Source: CAYXFZ01 sp964464385 (GTDB lineage Bacteria > Planctomycetota > UBA1135). From it: DNA of 36,762 nucleotides. Where the stretch lies: contig CAYXFZ010000009.1 in assembly GCA_964464385.1 (NCBI GenBank), positions 1 to 36,762 of the forward strand. Reading direction: 5' to 3'. Below are positions 30,075 through 36,762 of this stretch, in pieces (positions within the stretch are counted from its first letter, which is position 1; each line of letters opens with the position of its first letter). A program made the position numbers and the translations under genes. The notes beneath the pieces were generated by a model that was not told the origin of the DNA, did no database searches, and saw only the letters and a list, made by a program, of their open reading frames with translations.

Positions 30075-30914
30075 CCCAAGCCTGTCGTGTGGCGTTGGAA
30101 GTGGCCTACCGGGGTACCGAGTTGCACGGTTTTCAGCGGCAGCCTGGCTTTCCCACGGTGCAAGAAGCATTGGAACTCGCTTGNNNNNNNNNNGGGCGAG
30201 CGAGTCGTGATGCACGGCAGTGGGAGAACCGACGCCGGCGTTCATGCCCTGCGTCAAGTCGTGCACCTTTCCGTGTCAGGCTCGTTTCCCGTCGAAAAAA
30301 TTGCGGGGGCCTTGAATGCTTATCTGCCGTCGGACATTGTGGTGCGTCAAACCGCTCGGGTGGACTCCGATTTTCATGCCCGGGCCAGTGCTCGATCCAA
30401 GCGCTATGTGTATCGCGTGGCTCTGGGCCGAACTCGTCCCGTGCTGGTGGCCGATTTCGCCACTTGGGTCCGGGCCACGACCCTGGATCTCGCCGCCATG
30501 CGCAGGGGCGCCGACCACCTGCACGGCCGCCACGATTTTTCGGCTTTTGCTGCCGCCTGCCGCAGCACCCGAAACTCGGTGCGCCAGTTGAGCACGATTC
30601 ACATTCGGCCCATCCGGGAAGGAATCCTGTTTGTATTCGAGGCAGACGGTTTCCTTTATCGCATGGTGCGCAATCTGGTCGGTTCTCTCCTGGAGGTGGG
30701 GCGTGGCCGCTGGCAGCCGGAGTGGATTGCTGCCGTTCTTGAGGGCCAAGATCGCTCTCGTGCCGGACCGACGGCGCCCCCGGAGGGCCTCTGCTTGTGG
30801 CGGGTTCGCTACTCCAAAGACCCATTTTCCGGCCTTTCCCGGGTTCCGCCGCAGGCCTATGCTGACTTGGGTGGCCTCGTTGCCCGCCCCGCCGTTCCCA
30901 ACCATGCAGATTGA
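30071..30914 (+). CDS. truA: tRNA pseudouridine synthase A (interrupted by assembly gap)
   Basis: Makes pseudouridine at tRNA positions 38-40. The N-terminus (MTQACRVALEVAYRGTELHG, then FPTVQEALELA) is read from GTG 30071, which overlaps the recR stop; GTG 30044 would add nine residues. Ten Ns (30184-30193) follow, after which the frame shifts and continues with GSGRTDAGVHALRQ, which holds the catalytic aspartate, then LNAYLPSDIVV, DFHARASARSKRYVYRV and FLYRMVRNLVGSLLEVG, to the stop at 30914. The frame change is explained by a placeholder gap of wrong length, so the gene is probably intact in the organism; only a few residues are missing. It overlaps hpf by 11 nt. Confidence 0.92.
30184..30193. 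other. Assembly gap (10 Ns)
   Basis: Ten undetermined bases inside truA. The reading frame differs on the two sides, so the real gap is not exactly 10 nt. The missing coding part is short, judging from the family. Confidence 0.98.
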
Positions 30915-31218
30915 AGTCACCAGCCGAAGCTCTTCCATTCCGTCGGCGATGAGGGCCTTCGCTGAAACTCGATTGGCCGTAGTGGAGCGCTTCGGAGAAG
31001 AATTTACCAAGGGCGAGGTCATTCTTTCGCACGAACATGACGAGTTTATTTGCGAATTGATTTTGCACCGCCATCGTGGCGAACCCTTTATTGCCACCGA
31101 TACTTGCCGTGAGGGTCGCGCTGCCATTGATGGCGCCGCCTCGAAACTTGAACGGCAATTCCTTCGTTTCAAGGAAACCCACTCCCACAAGGGCCGGCGA
31201 AAACGATCCGGCGATTGA
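30904..31218 (+). CDS. hpf: Ribosome hibernation promoting factor, short form
   Basis: HPF/YhbH-RaiA family, which binds 30S in the mRNA/tRNA channel and inactivates ribosomes in stationary phase. The product is 104 aa: it starts MQIEVTSRSSSIPSAMRAFA; after EVILSHEHDEFICELILH comes AIDGAASKLERQFLRFKE, the usual helix. It lacks the C-terminal dimerisation domain of long HPF. It starts 11 nt inside the end of truA and precedes ptsN, an association common in proteobacteria. Confidence 0.9.
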   Translation: MQIEVTSRSSSIPSAMRAFAETRLAVVERFGEEFTKGEVILSHEHDEFICELILHRHRGEPFIATDTCREGRAAIDGAASKLERQFLRFKETHSHKGRRKRSGD

Positions 31219-31225
31219 GTCCGCA

Positions 31226-31702
31226 ATGGTTTTTACTCCCATGACTTTCACCGACATTCTTTCTCCCGACTCCGTTCTCCTTGGTCTGGATCATGCCGAT
31301 TCCGACGGCATGCTTGCTGAATTGGCGGCCGCTCTCACTCAATGCCAAGGTTCCCTCGCGGGACGTCAACAAGAAATCCGGGACGCTATGGCAGAACGCG
31401 AGTCTCAAGGATCCACGGCCCAGCAGGGCGTTGCCATTCCGCACATTAAATTGGATGGCGTGGATCGCGTGTCCATGGTGGTCGGTGTGCACACGAATGG
31501 TCTCGATTTTCAGGCCCTGGATGGGGAACATGTCCATGTCTTTTTTGCTCTGCTCAGGCCCGTCGAGCAAACCGAAGATCACCTCGATCTTTTGCGCTGC
31601 ATTGCCAGCGTTGCCAACCACCGGGATTTTGTCCCCTTTGCCAAGCAAGCGGAGAACCCCGCCCAGATCATTGATCTGCTTGCTGAACTTTCTACCGCTT
31701 GA
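31226..31702 (+). CDS. ptsN: PTS IIA(Ntr)-type regulatory protein
   Basis: EIIA domain of the PTS-Ntr, a phospho-carrier with regulatory roles. It is 158 aa. The phosphorylated histidine is His73 in GVAIPHIKLDGV, and the fold continues with HVFFALLRPVEQTEDHLDLL, which is the IIA-Fru/Ntr signature, and the C-terminal helix. ATG 31241 is an alternative start. It lies 7 nt after hpf and overlaps the HPr frame at its stop. HPr follows, while EI (ptsP/ptsI) and HPr kinase are not in the window. Confidence 0.92.
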   Translation: MVFTPMTFTDILSPDSVLLGLDHADSDGMLAELAAALTQCQGSLAGRQQEIRDAMAERESQGSTAQQGVAIPHIKLDGVDRVSMVVGVHTNGLDFQALDGEHVHVFFALLRPVEQTEDHLDLLRCIASVANHRDFVPFAKQAENPAQIIDLLAELSTA

Positions 31703-31734
31703 CTTCTGATTCGCCGCCCGCAGGCGGCCCGGTC

Positions 31735-31998
31735 GTGACGGAAGTCCAGGTGCCCGGGCCCGCTGGACTCCATGCCCGGCCCTGTCACTCGATTGTTGCC
31801 GCTGTTGCTCGCTTCGATGCCAAGGTTCGCCTGATTGCGCCCGAACGGAGCGCCGATGCTTGCAGTGTCTTGGCTGTCATGACCCTGGGTGCCATGCCAG
31901 GGCAGACGATCCGCATCGAGGCCCATGGTTCAGAGGCGTCGGAGGTCGTGGCCGAACTGGTCCGTCTCTTTGAAATCCGTTTCGAGGTGTCCTCTTGA
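31735..31998 (+). CDS. ptsH: HPr family phosphocarrier protein
   Basis: HPr relays phosphate from EI to EIIA proteins. From GTG 31735 it is 87 aa and starts MTEVQVPGPAGLHARPC; His13 corresponds to the phosphorylated His15. The Ser46-like region is SADACSVLAVMTLGAMPGQ, with a serine at the place targeted by HPr kinase. The in-frame TTG 31699, in the ptsN stop (TTGA), would add 12 residues and make coupling possible. It is adjacent to ptsN. No EI or HprK gene is seen nearby. Confidence 0.88.
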   Translation: MTEVQVPGPAGLHARPCHSIVAAVARFDAKVRLIAPERSADACSVLAVMTLGAMPGQTIRIEAHGSEASEVVAELVRLFEIRFEVSS

Positions 31999-32573
31999 AA
32001 CCCCTGCCTGTCATTCGCTATTGCGTGCCGTTTTGCAAGGAAGGAGTCGCCCGCTTTTTGTCTCAATTGGATTTGCAAGTCGCCCTAGAAACCGCCCTGC
32101 GTCGAGCTCGCTTGCCCTTGGCCTACTCGCGAGGATTTCGGCCCCGTCCTCGGCTTCATTTTGGAGATGCTCTTCCATTGGGCTGGTCCTCCGTGCAGGA
32201 ACGATTTTGGATGGAACTGCGCCAACCCTATTCGGCGACCGAGGCCCTCCTCCGCCTTCGTTGCACGGTCCCTCCTGGGGTGACCGTGTCGGACGTTTTC
32301 TTACACCCGGCAAAACCGCGGCCCTTGCCCTGGTCACGATTTGAATTGGTTGGCGTGGCTTTGCCCGAGGACGCCGAAGAGCGCATTCAGGAATTGGTGC
32401 CGCCGTACGCTTCGGAATCCTGGGTGAAATTGAATGTCGGCCCCCAAACTTGGGGATTTGCCGTGGCCCATGGTCGCGGACCCGCCCCCCGCAAGGTGGT
32501 GCGTGCTCTCTTGGGCGAGGAGGCCAGCACCCGCGTTCACGTGCATCGTTTGCCTTGGGGAGAGAACTCATGA
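31995..32573 (+). CDS. TIGR03936/DUF2344 family protein
   Basis: 192 aa from a TTG in the stop of HPr (TTGA). The N-terminus carries RFLSQLDLQVALETALRRA, then LPLAYSRGFRPRPRLHFGDA and LPLGWSSVQERFWMEL; these match the TIGR03936 (DUF2344) family, called radical-SAM-linked because it can be fused to or lie next to a radical-SAM protein. Function is unknown. It is normally next to rng and rplU, as here. Its stop overlaps the rng ATG. Confidence 0.82.
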   Translation: MKPLPVIRYCVPFCKEGVARFLSQLDLQVALETALRRARLPLAYSRGFRPRPRLHFGDALPLGWSSVQERFWMELRQPYSATEALLRLRCTVPPGVTVSDVFLHPAKPRPLPWSRFELVGVALPEDAEERIQELVPPYASESWVKLNVGPQTWGFAVAHGRGPAPRKVVRALLGEEASTRVHVHRLPWGENS

Positions 32574-34084
32574 ATTCTCCTTCTTCTGCCGTGGTCTTGG
32601 CGATCAACGCCCGCGACCCCGAGGAGCTTCGGATCGCCTTGGCTGAAGGTTCCGCCTTGTTGGAGGCCCGTTCCGCGCGAGCGGGTGTTGGCACTCGGGT
32701 TGGCGATCTTTACTTGGCGGAAGTTGTTCGCACGGAGCCAGGTCTGGACGCTGCCTTCTTGGATTTCGGTGGCAATCGAGCCGGCTTCATGCACATTGGC
32801 AATTTGCACCCCGCCTGTTTGGAACTCGAGGATCCCATTGCCATTGCCGAGGCACCCATGCCAGGTTCCGCCGATCCTTCCCAACAGGAGGAGGCCATTC
32901 CATCCCCGTCCCGTCGAGTCATTGCCGATCTCGCTCCGGGAACCCGTCTTATCGTGCAAGTGCTACGCGATGCCGTGCGCGGCAAAGGTTGCACCTTGAC
33001 CACCATGGTCTCGCTCGCCGGGAGTCGTTTGGTGTGGATGCCCTCGATGGCCCGGGCCGCGGCCAGCCGCCGTCTTTCAGATCCCCAAGAGCGAGATCGT
33101 TTGCGGGACGTTTTGGAGGAACTGCGCGGTCCAGACGGCCCCGGTCTGATCGCTCGAACTTCAGCTGCCCAGGCCGATGCCAGCGTATTGAAAACGGAAT
33201 TTCTGCAACTTCAGGAACAGTGGCAGCAAGTGGTGCAGACCGCTCGCAAACTTTCGGCGCCCGGTCTCCTTTGGAGGGAACCCTCACCCACGGTTCGTTT
33301 CGTGCGGGATCTTCTGCGGCCAGGGATCCAGAAAATTGTCGTGGACGATCCCGCAACCTGCGACGAACTGGAAACATTTTTGGCCAAGCTGGATGGCGAC
33401 GTGCCCCCCGTGCGCAGATGGGATCGTTCCCGGCCTCTCTTCGAGGCCCTGGACTTGGAGGCCGATTGGCAACGGCTCTACCGCTCGCGCGTGGGTTTGA
33501 CCGGCGGTGCCTCCATCGTGATCCATGAAACCGAGGCCTTGACCGCGATTGACGTGAACAGCGGCCGCATGGATGAGGGAAGTTTGGAGGAAACTGCTTT
33601 GGCCACCAATCGCTTGGCCGCGGTCGAAATCGCGCGGCAGATTCGATTGCGGGATTTGGGCGGCATTTTGGTCGTGGATTTCATCGACATGGGAGAAAGA
33701 GAACACCGCGAAGGATTGGAAGATGCGTTTCGCGAGGCCCTGAACCCGGACCGCGCCCGCATGAAAGTTGCCCGCTTGGGCGCCTTTGGTCTTCTGTCCT
33801 TGACCCGGCGACGTCTCGGTTCAGGTCCGATGCGCTCAGCTCTCGCCACGTGTTCTTCCTGTGCCGGAACTGGGAATCCATCCAGGATGGAGGCCGCTGC
33901 TCGGCGCATTTTGCGGCGCCTCCGCGCTTGCCCGCACAACCGTTCATGGTCCTTGCGGGCCCACCCCCGGGTCCTGGAGTGTTTGCAAGTTGGAGGGGAA
34001 CTGGAGGCCATGCAAGAGCAAGGTCTGGAGGTCCATTTCGAGCCAGATTCGCAGCTGATTCCGGAAGATCCCGTGCTGCGATGA
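32570..34084 (+). CDS. rng: Ribonuclease E/G family endoribonuclease
   Basis: Endoribonuclease for mRNA decay and rRNA 5'-end processing. It is 504 aa, RNase G length, lacking the long degradosome tail of RNase E. An S1-like domain occupies about residues 35-165 with DLYLAEVVRTEPGLDAAFLD and GNRAGFMHI. The catalytic region has TAIDVNSGR (Asp328, Asn330) and GILVVDFIDMGERE (aspartates 370 and 373) for Mg binding. The Zn-link CSSCAGTG follows, in place of CPxCxG. The gene starts in the stop of the DUF2344 gene (ATGA). The longer frame upstream is not used. Confidence 0.93.
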   Translation: MNSPSSAVVLAINARDPEELRIALAEGSALLEARSARAGVGTRVGDLYLAEVVRTEPGLDAAFLDFGGNRAGFMHIGNLHPACLELEDPIAIAEAPMPGSADPSQQEEAIPSPSRRVIADLAPGTRLIVQVLRDAVRGKGCTLTTMVSLAGSRLVWMPSMARAAASRRLSDPQERDRLRDVLEELRGPDGPGLIARTSAAQADASVLKTEFLQLQEQWQQVVQTARKLSAPGLLWREPSPTVRFVRDLLRPGIQKIVVDDPATCDELETFLAKLDGDVPPVRRWDRSRPLFEALDLEADWQRLYRSRVGLTGGASIVIHETEALTAIDVNSGRMDEGSLEETALATNRLAAVEIARQIRLRDLGGILVVDFIDMGEREHREGLEDAFREALNPDRARMKVARLGAFGLLSLTRRRLGSGPMRSALATCSSCAGTGNPSRMEAAARRILRRLRACPHNRSWSLRAHPRVLECLQVGGELEAMQEQGLEVHFEPDSQLIPEDPVLR

Positions 34085-34093
34085 GGGCGGATC

Positions 34094-34122
34094 TGGACAC
34101 CTCTGGTGGCGGCGGCTAGAAT
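34094..34122 (+). promoter_or_regulatory. Predicted promoter of rplU-rpmA-obg
   Basis: TGGACA (34094-34099), a 17-nt spacer and TAGAAT (34117-34122) in the 67-bp gap after rng. The start would be near 34129, giving a short leader before rplU (ATG 34152), with GGGGAGGAAAA as Shine-Dalgarno. This gives the ribosomal/Obg genes a promoter independent of the preceding run. Confidence 0.65.
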
Positions 34123-34151
34123 GCGCGGCCCTTCTTGGGGAGGAAAACCTG

Positions 34152-34481
34152 ATGTACGCGATTGTCCGCGACCGTTCCCGTTGCCTCACTCTCAGCCTTG
34201 GACAGGAGTTGTGGGTGGACCGAATGCCTGGCGTCGAGCCTGGCAGTGAAATCTCCTTTGATCAGGTCAGCCTGCTCAAGGGTGAGGATGGCGAAATTTC
34301 CGTCGGTGCTCCTGATGTTCCCGGTGTCTCGGTCCTGGCCGAGGTCCTTGGCGAGGAGCGTGACAAAAAGATCATGGTGACGCACTTCCGACGCCGGAAA
34401 TCCAGCCGCGATCGCAAGGGCCACCGTCAAACCTATACCCGCATTCGGGTCAAAGAAATCCGCTCCTCGAGCGCTTCCTAG
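34152..34481 (+). CDS. rplU: 50S ribosomal protein L21
   Basis: L21 binds 23S rRNA near L20. It is 109 aa, starts MYAIVRDRSRCLTLSLGQEL and ends with the family's FRRRKSSRDRKGHRQTYT and RIRVKEI (family motif R(R/K)KxxxRxxGHRQxxTxxxI). The start at ATG 34152 has a clear Shine-Dalgarno. rpmA begins 2 nt after its stop, the universal gene order. Confidence 0.95.
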   Translation: MYAIVRDRSRCLTLSLGQELWVDRMPGVEPGSEISFDQVSLLKGEDGEISVGAPDVPGVSVLAEVLGEERDKKIMVTHFRRRKSSRDRKGHRQTYTRIRVKEIRSSSAS

Positions 34482-34483
34482 CC

Positions 34484-34729
34484 ATGGCACATAAGAAAGG
34501 TGGCGGTTCTACCCGCAACGGTCGCGATTCCAACCCGCAACATCGTGGCGTCAAGCGCTATGGCGGACAAATCGTGCGGGCCGGCGAAATTCTCGTTCGT
34601 CAGTGCGGCACGAAGTTTCATCCCGGCCAAGGAGTGGGTTGTGGCAAGGACTACACCCTCTTTGCCCTGCAAGACGGCATCGTGACGTTTCAGTCGCGGC
34701 GGCGGGTCGCCGTTCTGCCGCAGGCCTAG
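34484..34729 (+). CDS. rpmA: 50S ribosomal protein L27
   Basis: L27 reaches the peptidyl-transferase centre with its N-terminus. It is 81 aa: MAHKKGGGSTRNGRDSNPQ then RGVKRYGGQIVRAGEILVRQ and TKFHPGQGVGCGKDYTLFAL, all typical. The N-terminus starts directly at AHKKGGG with no cleavable extension of the Firmicutes type. It lies between rplU and obg. Confidence 0.97.
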   Translation: MAHKKGGGSTRNGRDSNPQHRGVKRYGGQIVRAGEILVRQCGTKFHPGQGVGCGKDYTLFALQDGIVTFQSRRRVAVLPQA

Positions 34730-34758
34730 GCCCGTCCCACCTCGGGTTGCCTTTGCCC

Positions 34759-35763
34759 ATGAGCACCCAAGGGATGTTTTGCGACGAGGCCGCGCTCTCG
34801 GTCTTCGCCGGCCGGGGAGGCGATGGTTGTTCTTCCTTTCGGCGGGAAAAATATGTTGCCTTTGGCGGTCCCAATGGCGGGGATGGCGGCAAAGGTGGAA
34901 ACATTCTCTTCGTCGCCTCCCATTCGGAGAACTCTCTTTTCCGGATTCGCCGACGTCGCATCTTGCGAGCTGGATCGGGTCAGCCGGGCAGCAGCAACAA
35001 CAAGTCTGGGGCCGGGGGCGAGGATGTGATTTTGATCGTTCCCTTAGGTACGCAGGTGCGGGATGCCAAGCATGGGAATTTGATGGCGGATTTGGCGAGC
35101 GACCAAGATCGTGTGGTCGTGGCCAGCGGGGGTCGAGGGGGTCGCGGCAATGCCCGCTTTGCGCGTGCCACCCGGCAAGCCCCCGAGTATGCCGAATTGG
35201 GCAAGGACGGCGAATCCCGCGAATTGCTCTTGGAGTTGAAATTGGTTGCCGACGTGGGTCTGGTTGGATTGCCGAATGCGGGCAAGAGCACGCTCTTAAG
35301 TCGAGTGACTTCCGCCCGGCCGCGCGTGGCCGATTATCCCTTTACGACCCTGAACCCAAGTTTGGGAATTTGGGAGACCCAGGATGTACAGCGGCCCACT
35401 TTGGTTTTAGCCGACATTCCTGGCTTGATCGAGGGTGCCCATGAGGGCAAGGGCCTAGGCCACCAATTTTTGCGCCATGTGGAACGCACCCGGGTGTTGC
35501 TCCACATGGTGGATTGTTCTGCTGGGGCCGAGGATCCGAGGACCTCCTGGGAAACCATTCGCAAAGAGATCGAAGCGTTCAGCTCCGAATTGGGCACTCG
35601 GCCCTGGATCCTCGTGGGCTCCAAGGTCGAGGATGCGGAAGCGGAAGAACGGGCCCAAGATCTGTTCCAGGCCGCCGGGGTGGTTGGGTTGGCCATCTCC
35701 TCGGTAACAGGTCAGGGCTTGCCCGCCCTTCTGCATCGTCTTCTGCGGGATGTTTCTGGGTGA
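34759..35763 (+). CDS. obg: GTPase Obg/CgtA
   Basis: GTPase for 50S assembly and stress control. It is 334 aa. The glycine-rich Obg fold is at 1-160, with FRREKYVAFGGPNGGDGGKG and ASGGRGGRGNARFA. The G domain has G1 GLPNAGKST (170-178), G2 YPFTT (193-197), G3 DIPG (219-222) and G5 SSVTG (314-318). G4, normally NKxD, reads SKVE (288-291). There is no C-terminal OCT domain, a common variant. The longer frame upstream overlaps rpmA; ATG 34759 gives the family N-terminus. Confidence 0.95.
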   Translation: MSTQGMFCDEAALSVFAGRGGDGCSSFRREKYVAFGGPNGGDGGKGGNILFVASHSENSLFRIRRRRILRAGSGQPGSSNNKSGAGGEDVILIVPLGTQVRDAKHGNLMADLASDQDRVVVASGGRGGRGNARFARATRQAPEYAELGKDGESRELLLELKLVADVGLVGLPNAGKSTLLSRVTSARPRVADYPFTTLNPSLGIWETQDVQRPTLVLADIPGLIEGAHEGKGLGHQFLRHVERTRVLLHMVDCSAGAEDPRTSWETIRKEIEAFSSELGTRPWILVGSKVEDAEAEERAQDLFQAAGVVGLAISSVTGQGLPALLHRLLRDVSG

Positions 35764-35818
35764 CCCCAGCGTCTCAATTCTGAATTGGACTGCCCCTGAC
35801 TGGACTTTCTTGGTCCTT

Positions 35819-35838
35819 GGTGGGAACATGCACCCACC
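35819..35838 (+). other. Hairpin before the gspC-like gene
   Basis: GGTGGG-AACATGCA-CCCACC, a 6-bp perfect stem in the 85-bp gap between obg and the next gene. It could be a weak terminator or just leader structure. The ATG at 35828 is in its loop, in frame with the gspC-like gene, but 35849 seems the better start. Confidence 0.25.
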
Positions 35839-35848
35839 GGGTTTCCTC

Positions 35849-36762
35849 ATGAACTACCGAATTCTGCGCCTTCTCTTGTCCTTGGTGGGGATCGGTGCGC
35901 TTGCCCAATTCGGCCTTTCCTTCTCCGATTATCTGCGCAACCGGACGGAAGTTCTGCAGGTGGTGGATTGGAAGGGCATTGTGGATACCTTTCAACAATC
36001 CAGTGGCACTTCGGAGATCGGCCATTTGAGTCCCTCCTCCAGCTACCGCAGTCTGCATGCCACCAATGTGACGGGGGCCCTGCCGGTGGATCCGGTGCTA
36101 GGTCCTGCGGTTGCGCCACCGCCCCGCGTCGGAGCGGAAGATCTGTTGGTGCAGTTCATACAGTTGGTCGGGGGCGGGGTGAGCTGTGCTTACATCGCGC
36201 CTCGGACGCAAGTGCAACGCGAGAACATGCCCGCCTCGGGGGATCTTTATTGGGTCGGGGATCAGTTCGAGGTCGAGGGAAAACCGGGGGCCTTGGTGGA
36301 ACTTCTGGCCATTCGATTGCAAGAAGTGGAATTGGAATTGGTGGATGGGGATGAACCCCCGTTTCTTCTAACCTTGACGGAAGAGCCCTCGGATCCCAGT
36401 CAAATCCTGGTTTCCAAAGCTTCTTATTCCGAGGTCATGGTGCAAGCCCCGACAAAAACCCGCATGACCGAACCGGATCATTATGAATTGGGCAGTGAGG
36501 ATCTAGCCTTGATGGGGGACATGCCCGAGGATGAGGTCTTCGCCGCCGTGAAGGTGACCCCGCAGCGGGATCCCGCCACGGGCCGGTCGCGAGGCTTGCG
36601 TATTCGTTCCCTCAAAGCCGATTCGGTCTTTGTCCGGCAGGGGCTCCGCGAAAATGATGTTCTCTTGGCGGTGAACGGGATTCCGGCCACCAGTCAAGCG
36701 GATTTGCTCCGCCAGTTGCGCACCTTGGGTCCGACGGAACGCATTGAGATCAAATTCGAGCG
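35849..36762 (+). CDS. gspC: Type II secretion system protein C-like (GspC), 3' truncated by window
   Basis: Open frame of at least 304 codons to the window end. A short basic N-terminus (MNYRILR) leads into a single hydrophobic membrane segment (LLLSLVGIGALAQFGLSF), then a linker, and a region with ALPVDPVLGPAVAPPP that resembles the homology region of GspC. Near the end a PDZ-like segment appears (GLRIRSLKADSVFVRQGL, then NDVLLAVNGIPATS). GspC is the inner-membrane link of the type II secretion system to the outer-membrane secretin. The membrane segment plus PDZ supports the assignment, but another PDZ-bearing membrane protein is possible; gspD just downstream would settle it. ATG 35828 is an alternative start. 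Confidence 0.6.
   Translation, partial: MNYRILRLLLSLVGIGALAQFGLSFSDYLRNRTEVLQVVDWKGIVDTFQQSSGTSEIGHLSPSSSYRSLHATNVTGALPVDPVLGPAVAPPPRVGAEDLLVQFIQLVGGGVSCAYIAPRTQVQRENMPASGDLYWVGDQFEVEGKPGALVELLAIRLQEVELELVDGDEPPFLLTLTEEPSDPSQILVSKASYSEVMVQAPTKTRMTEPDHYELGSEDLALMGDMPEDEVFAAVKVTPQRDPATGRSRGLRIRSLKADSVFVRQGLRENDVLLAVNGIPATSQADLLRQLRTLGPTERIEIKFE

Noticed and set aside
28692..30266. 524-codon minus-strand open frame over dnaX, ybaB, recR and truA
   Set aside because: It runs through the N gap and is antisense to recognised genes.

Overview
The window is a chromosomal block of conserved information-processing genes from a moderately GC-rich Gram-negative bacterium, probably an assembly from an uncultured lineage (10 Ns lie at 30184-30193). 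I cannot name the phylum. Clues are a type II secretion GspC-like protein, a bacterial serine palmitoyltransferase (sphingolipid synthesis), a zinc-free long-form S14 beside zinc-ribbon S4 and L36, a short LID-less adenylate kinase, genomically encoded tRNA CCA ends, a short 4.5S-type SRP RNA, and an EF-G of the EF-G2/recycling type. That EF-G type is known from spirochaetes, planctomycetes and deltaproteobacteria-like groups, and the DUF2344-rng-rplU-rpmA-obg order also occurs in deltaproteobacteria. Start codons often lack a clear Shine-Dalgarno sequence.

Layout. 1-2987: 3' part of rpoC. 3001-6446: str-type operon (rpsL, rpsG) in which the usual fusA-tuf pair is replaced by a Tsr3-like gene and a divergent EF-G2-like GTPase; tuf is absent. 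6483-20735: one long + strand S10-spc-alpha cluster, rpsJ to rplQ, through secY, adk, infA, rpmJ and rpoA; rpmD (L30) and map are missing from their usual places. 20726-24220 (-): dnaE, overlapping the end of rplQ tail-to-tail. 24248-25456 (-) and 25520-26482 (+): a divergent serine palmitoyltransferase and an extended-SDR reductase, a likely sphingolipid module. 26521-27562: tRNA-Arg(ACG), tadA, two tRNA-Ser genes and SRP RNA. 27588-34084: a tightly overlapping run dnaX, ybaB (frame-disrupted), recR, truA (assembly gap), hpf, ptsN, HPr, a DUF2344/TIGR03936 protein and RNase E/G. 34094-35763: rplU, rpmA, obg with their own promoter. 35849-36762: 5' part of a gspC-like gene that runs off the window.

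Most of the window builds the transcription and translation machinery. The points most worth a second look are the Tsr3-like putative rRNA aminocarboxypropyltransferase beside a recycling-type EF-G in the str operon; an IF1 with a nine-arginine tail; a 32-residue insertion in L16; the divergent sphingolipid pair with a palindrome inside its promoter; and tRNA-Arg(ACG) directly upstream of tadA, which encodes the deaminase for that anticodon. No mobile element, CRISPR array or defence system was seen.
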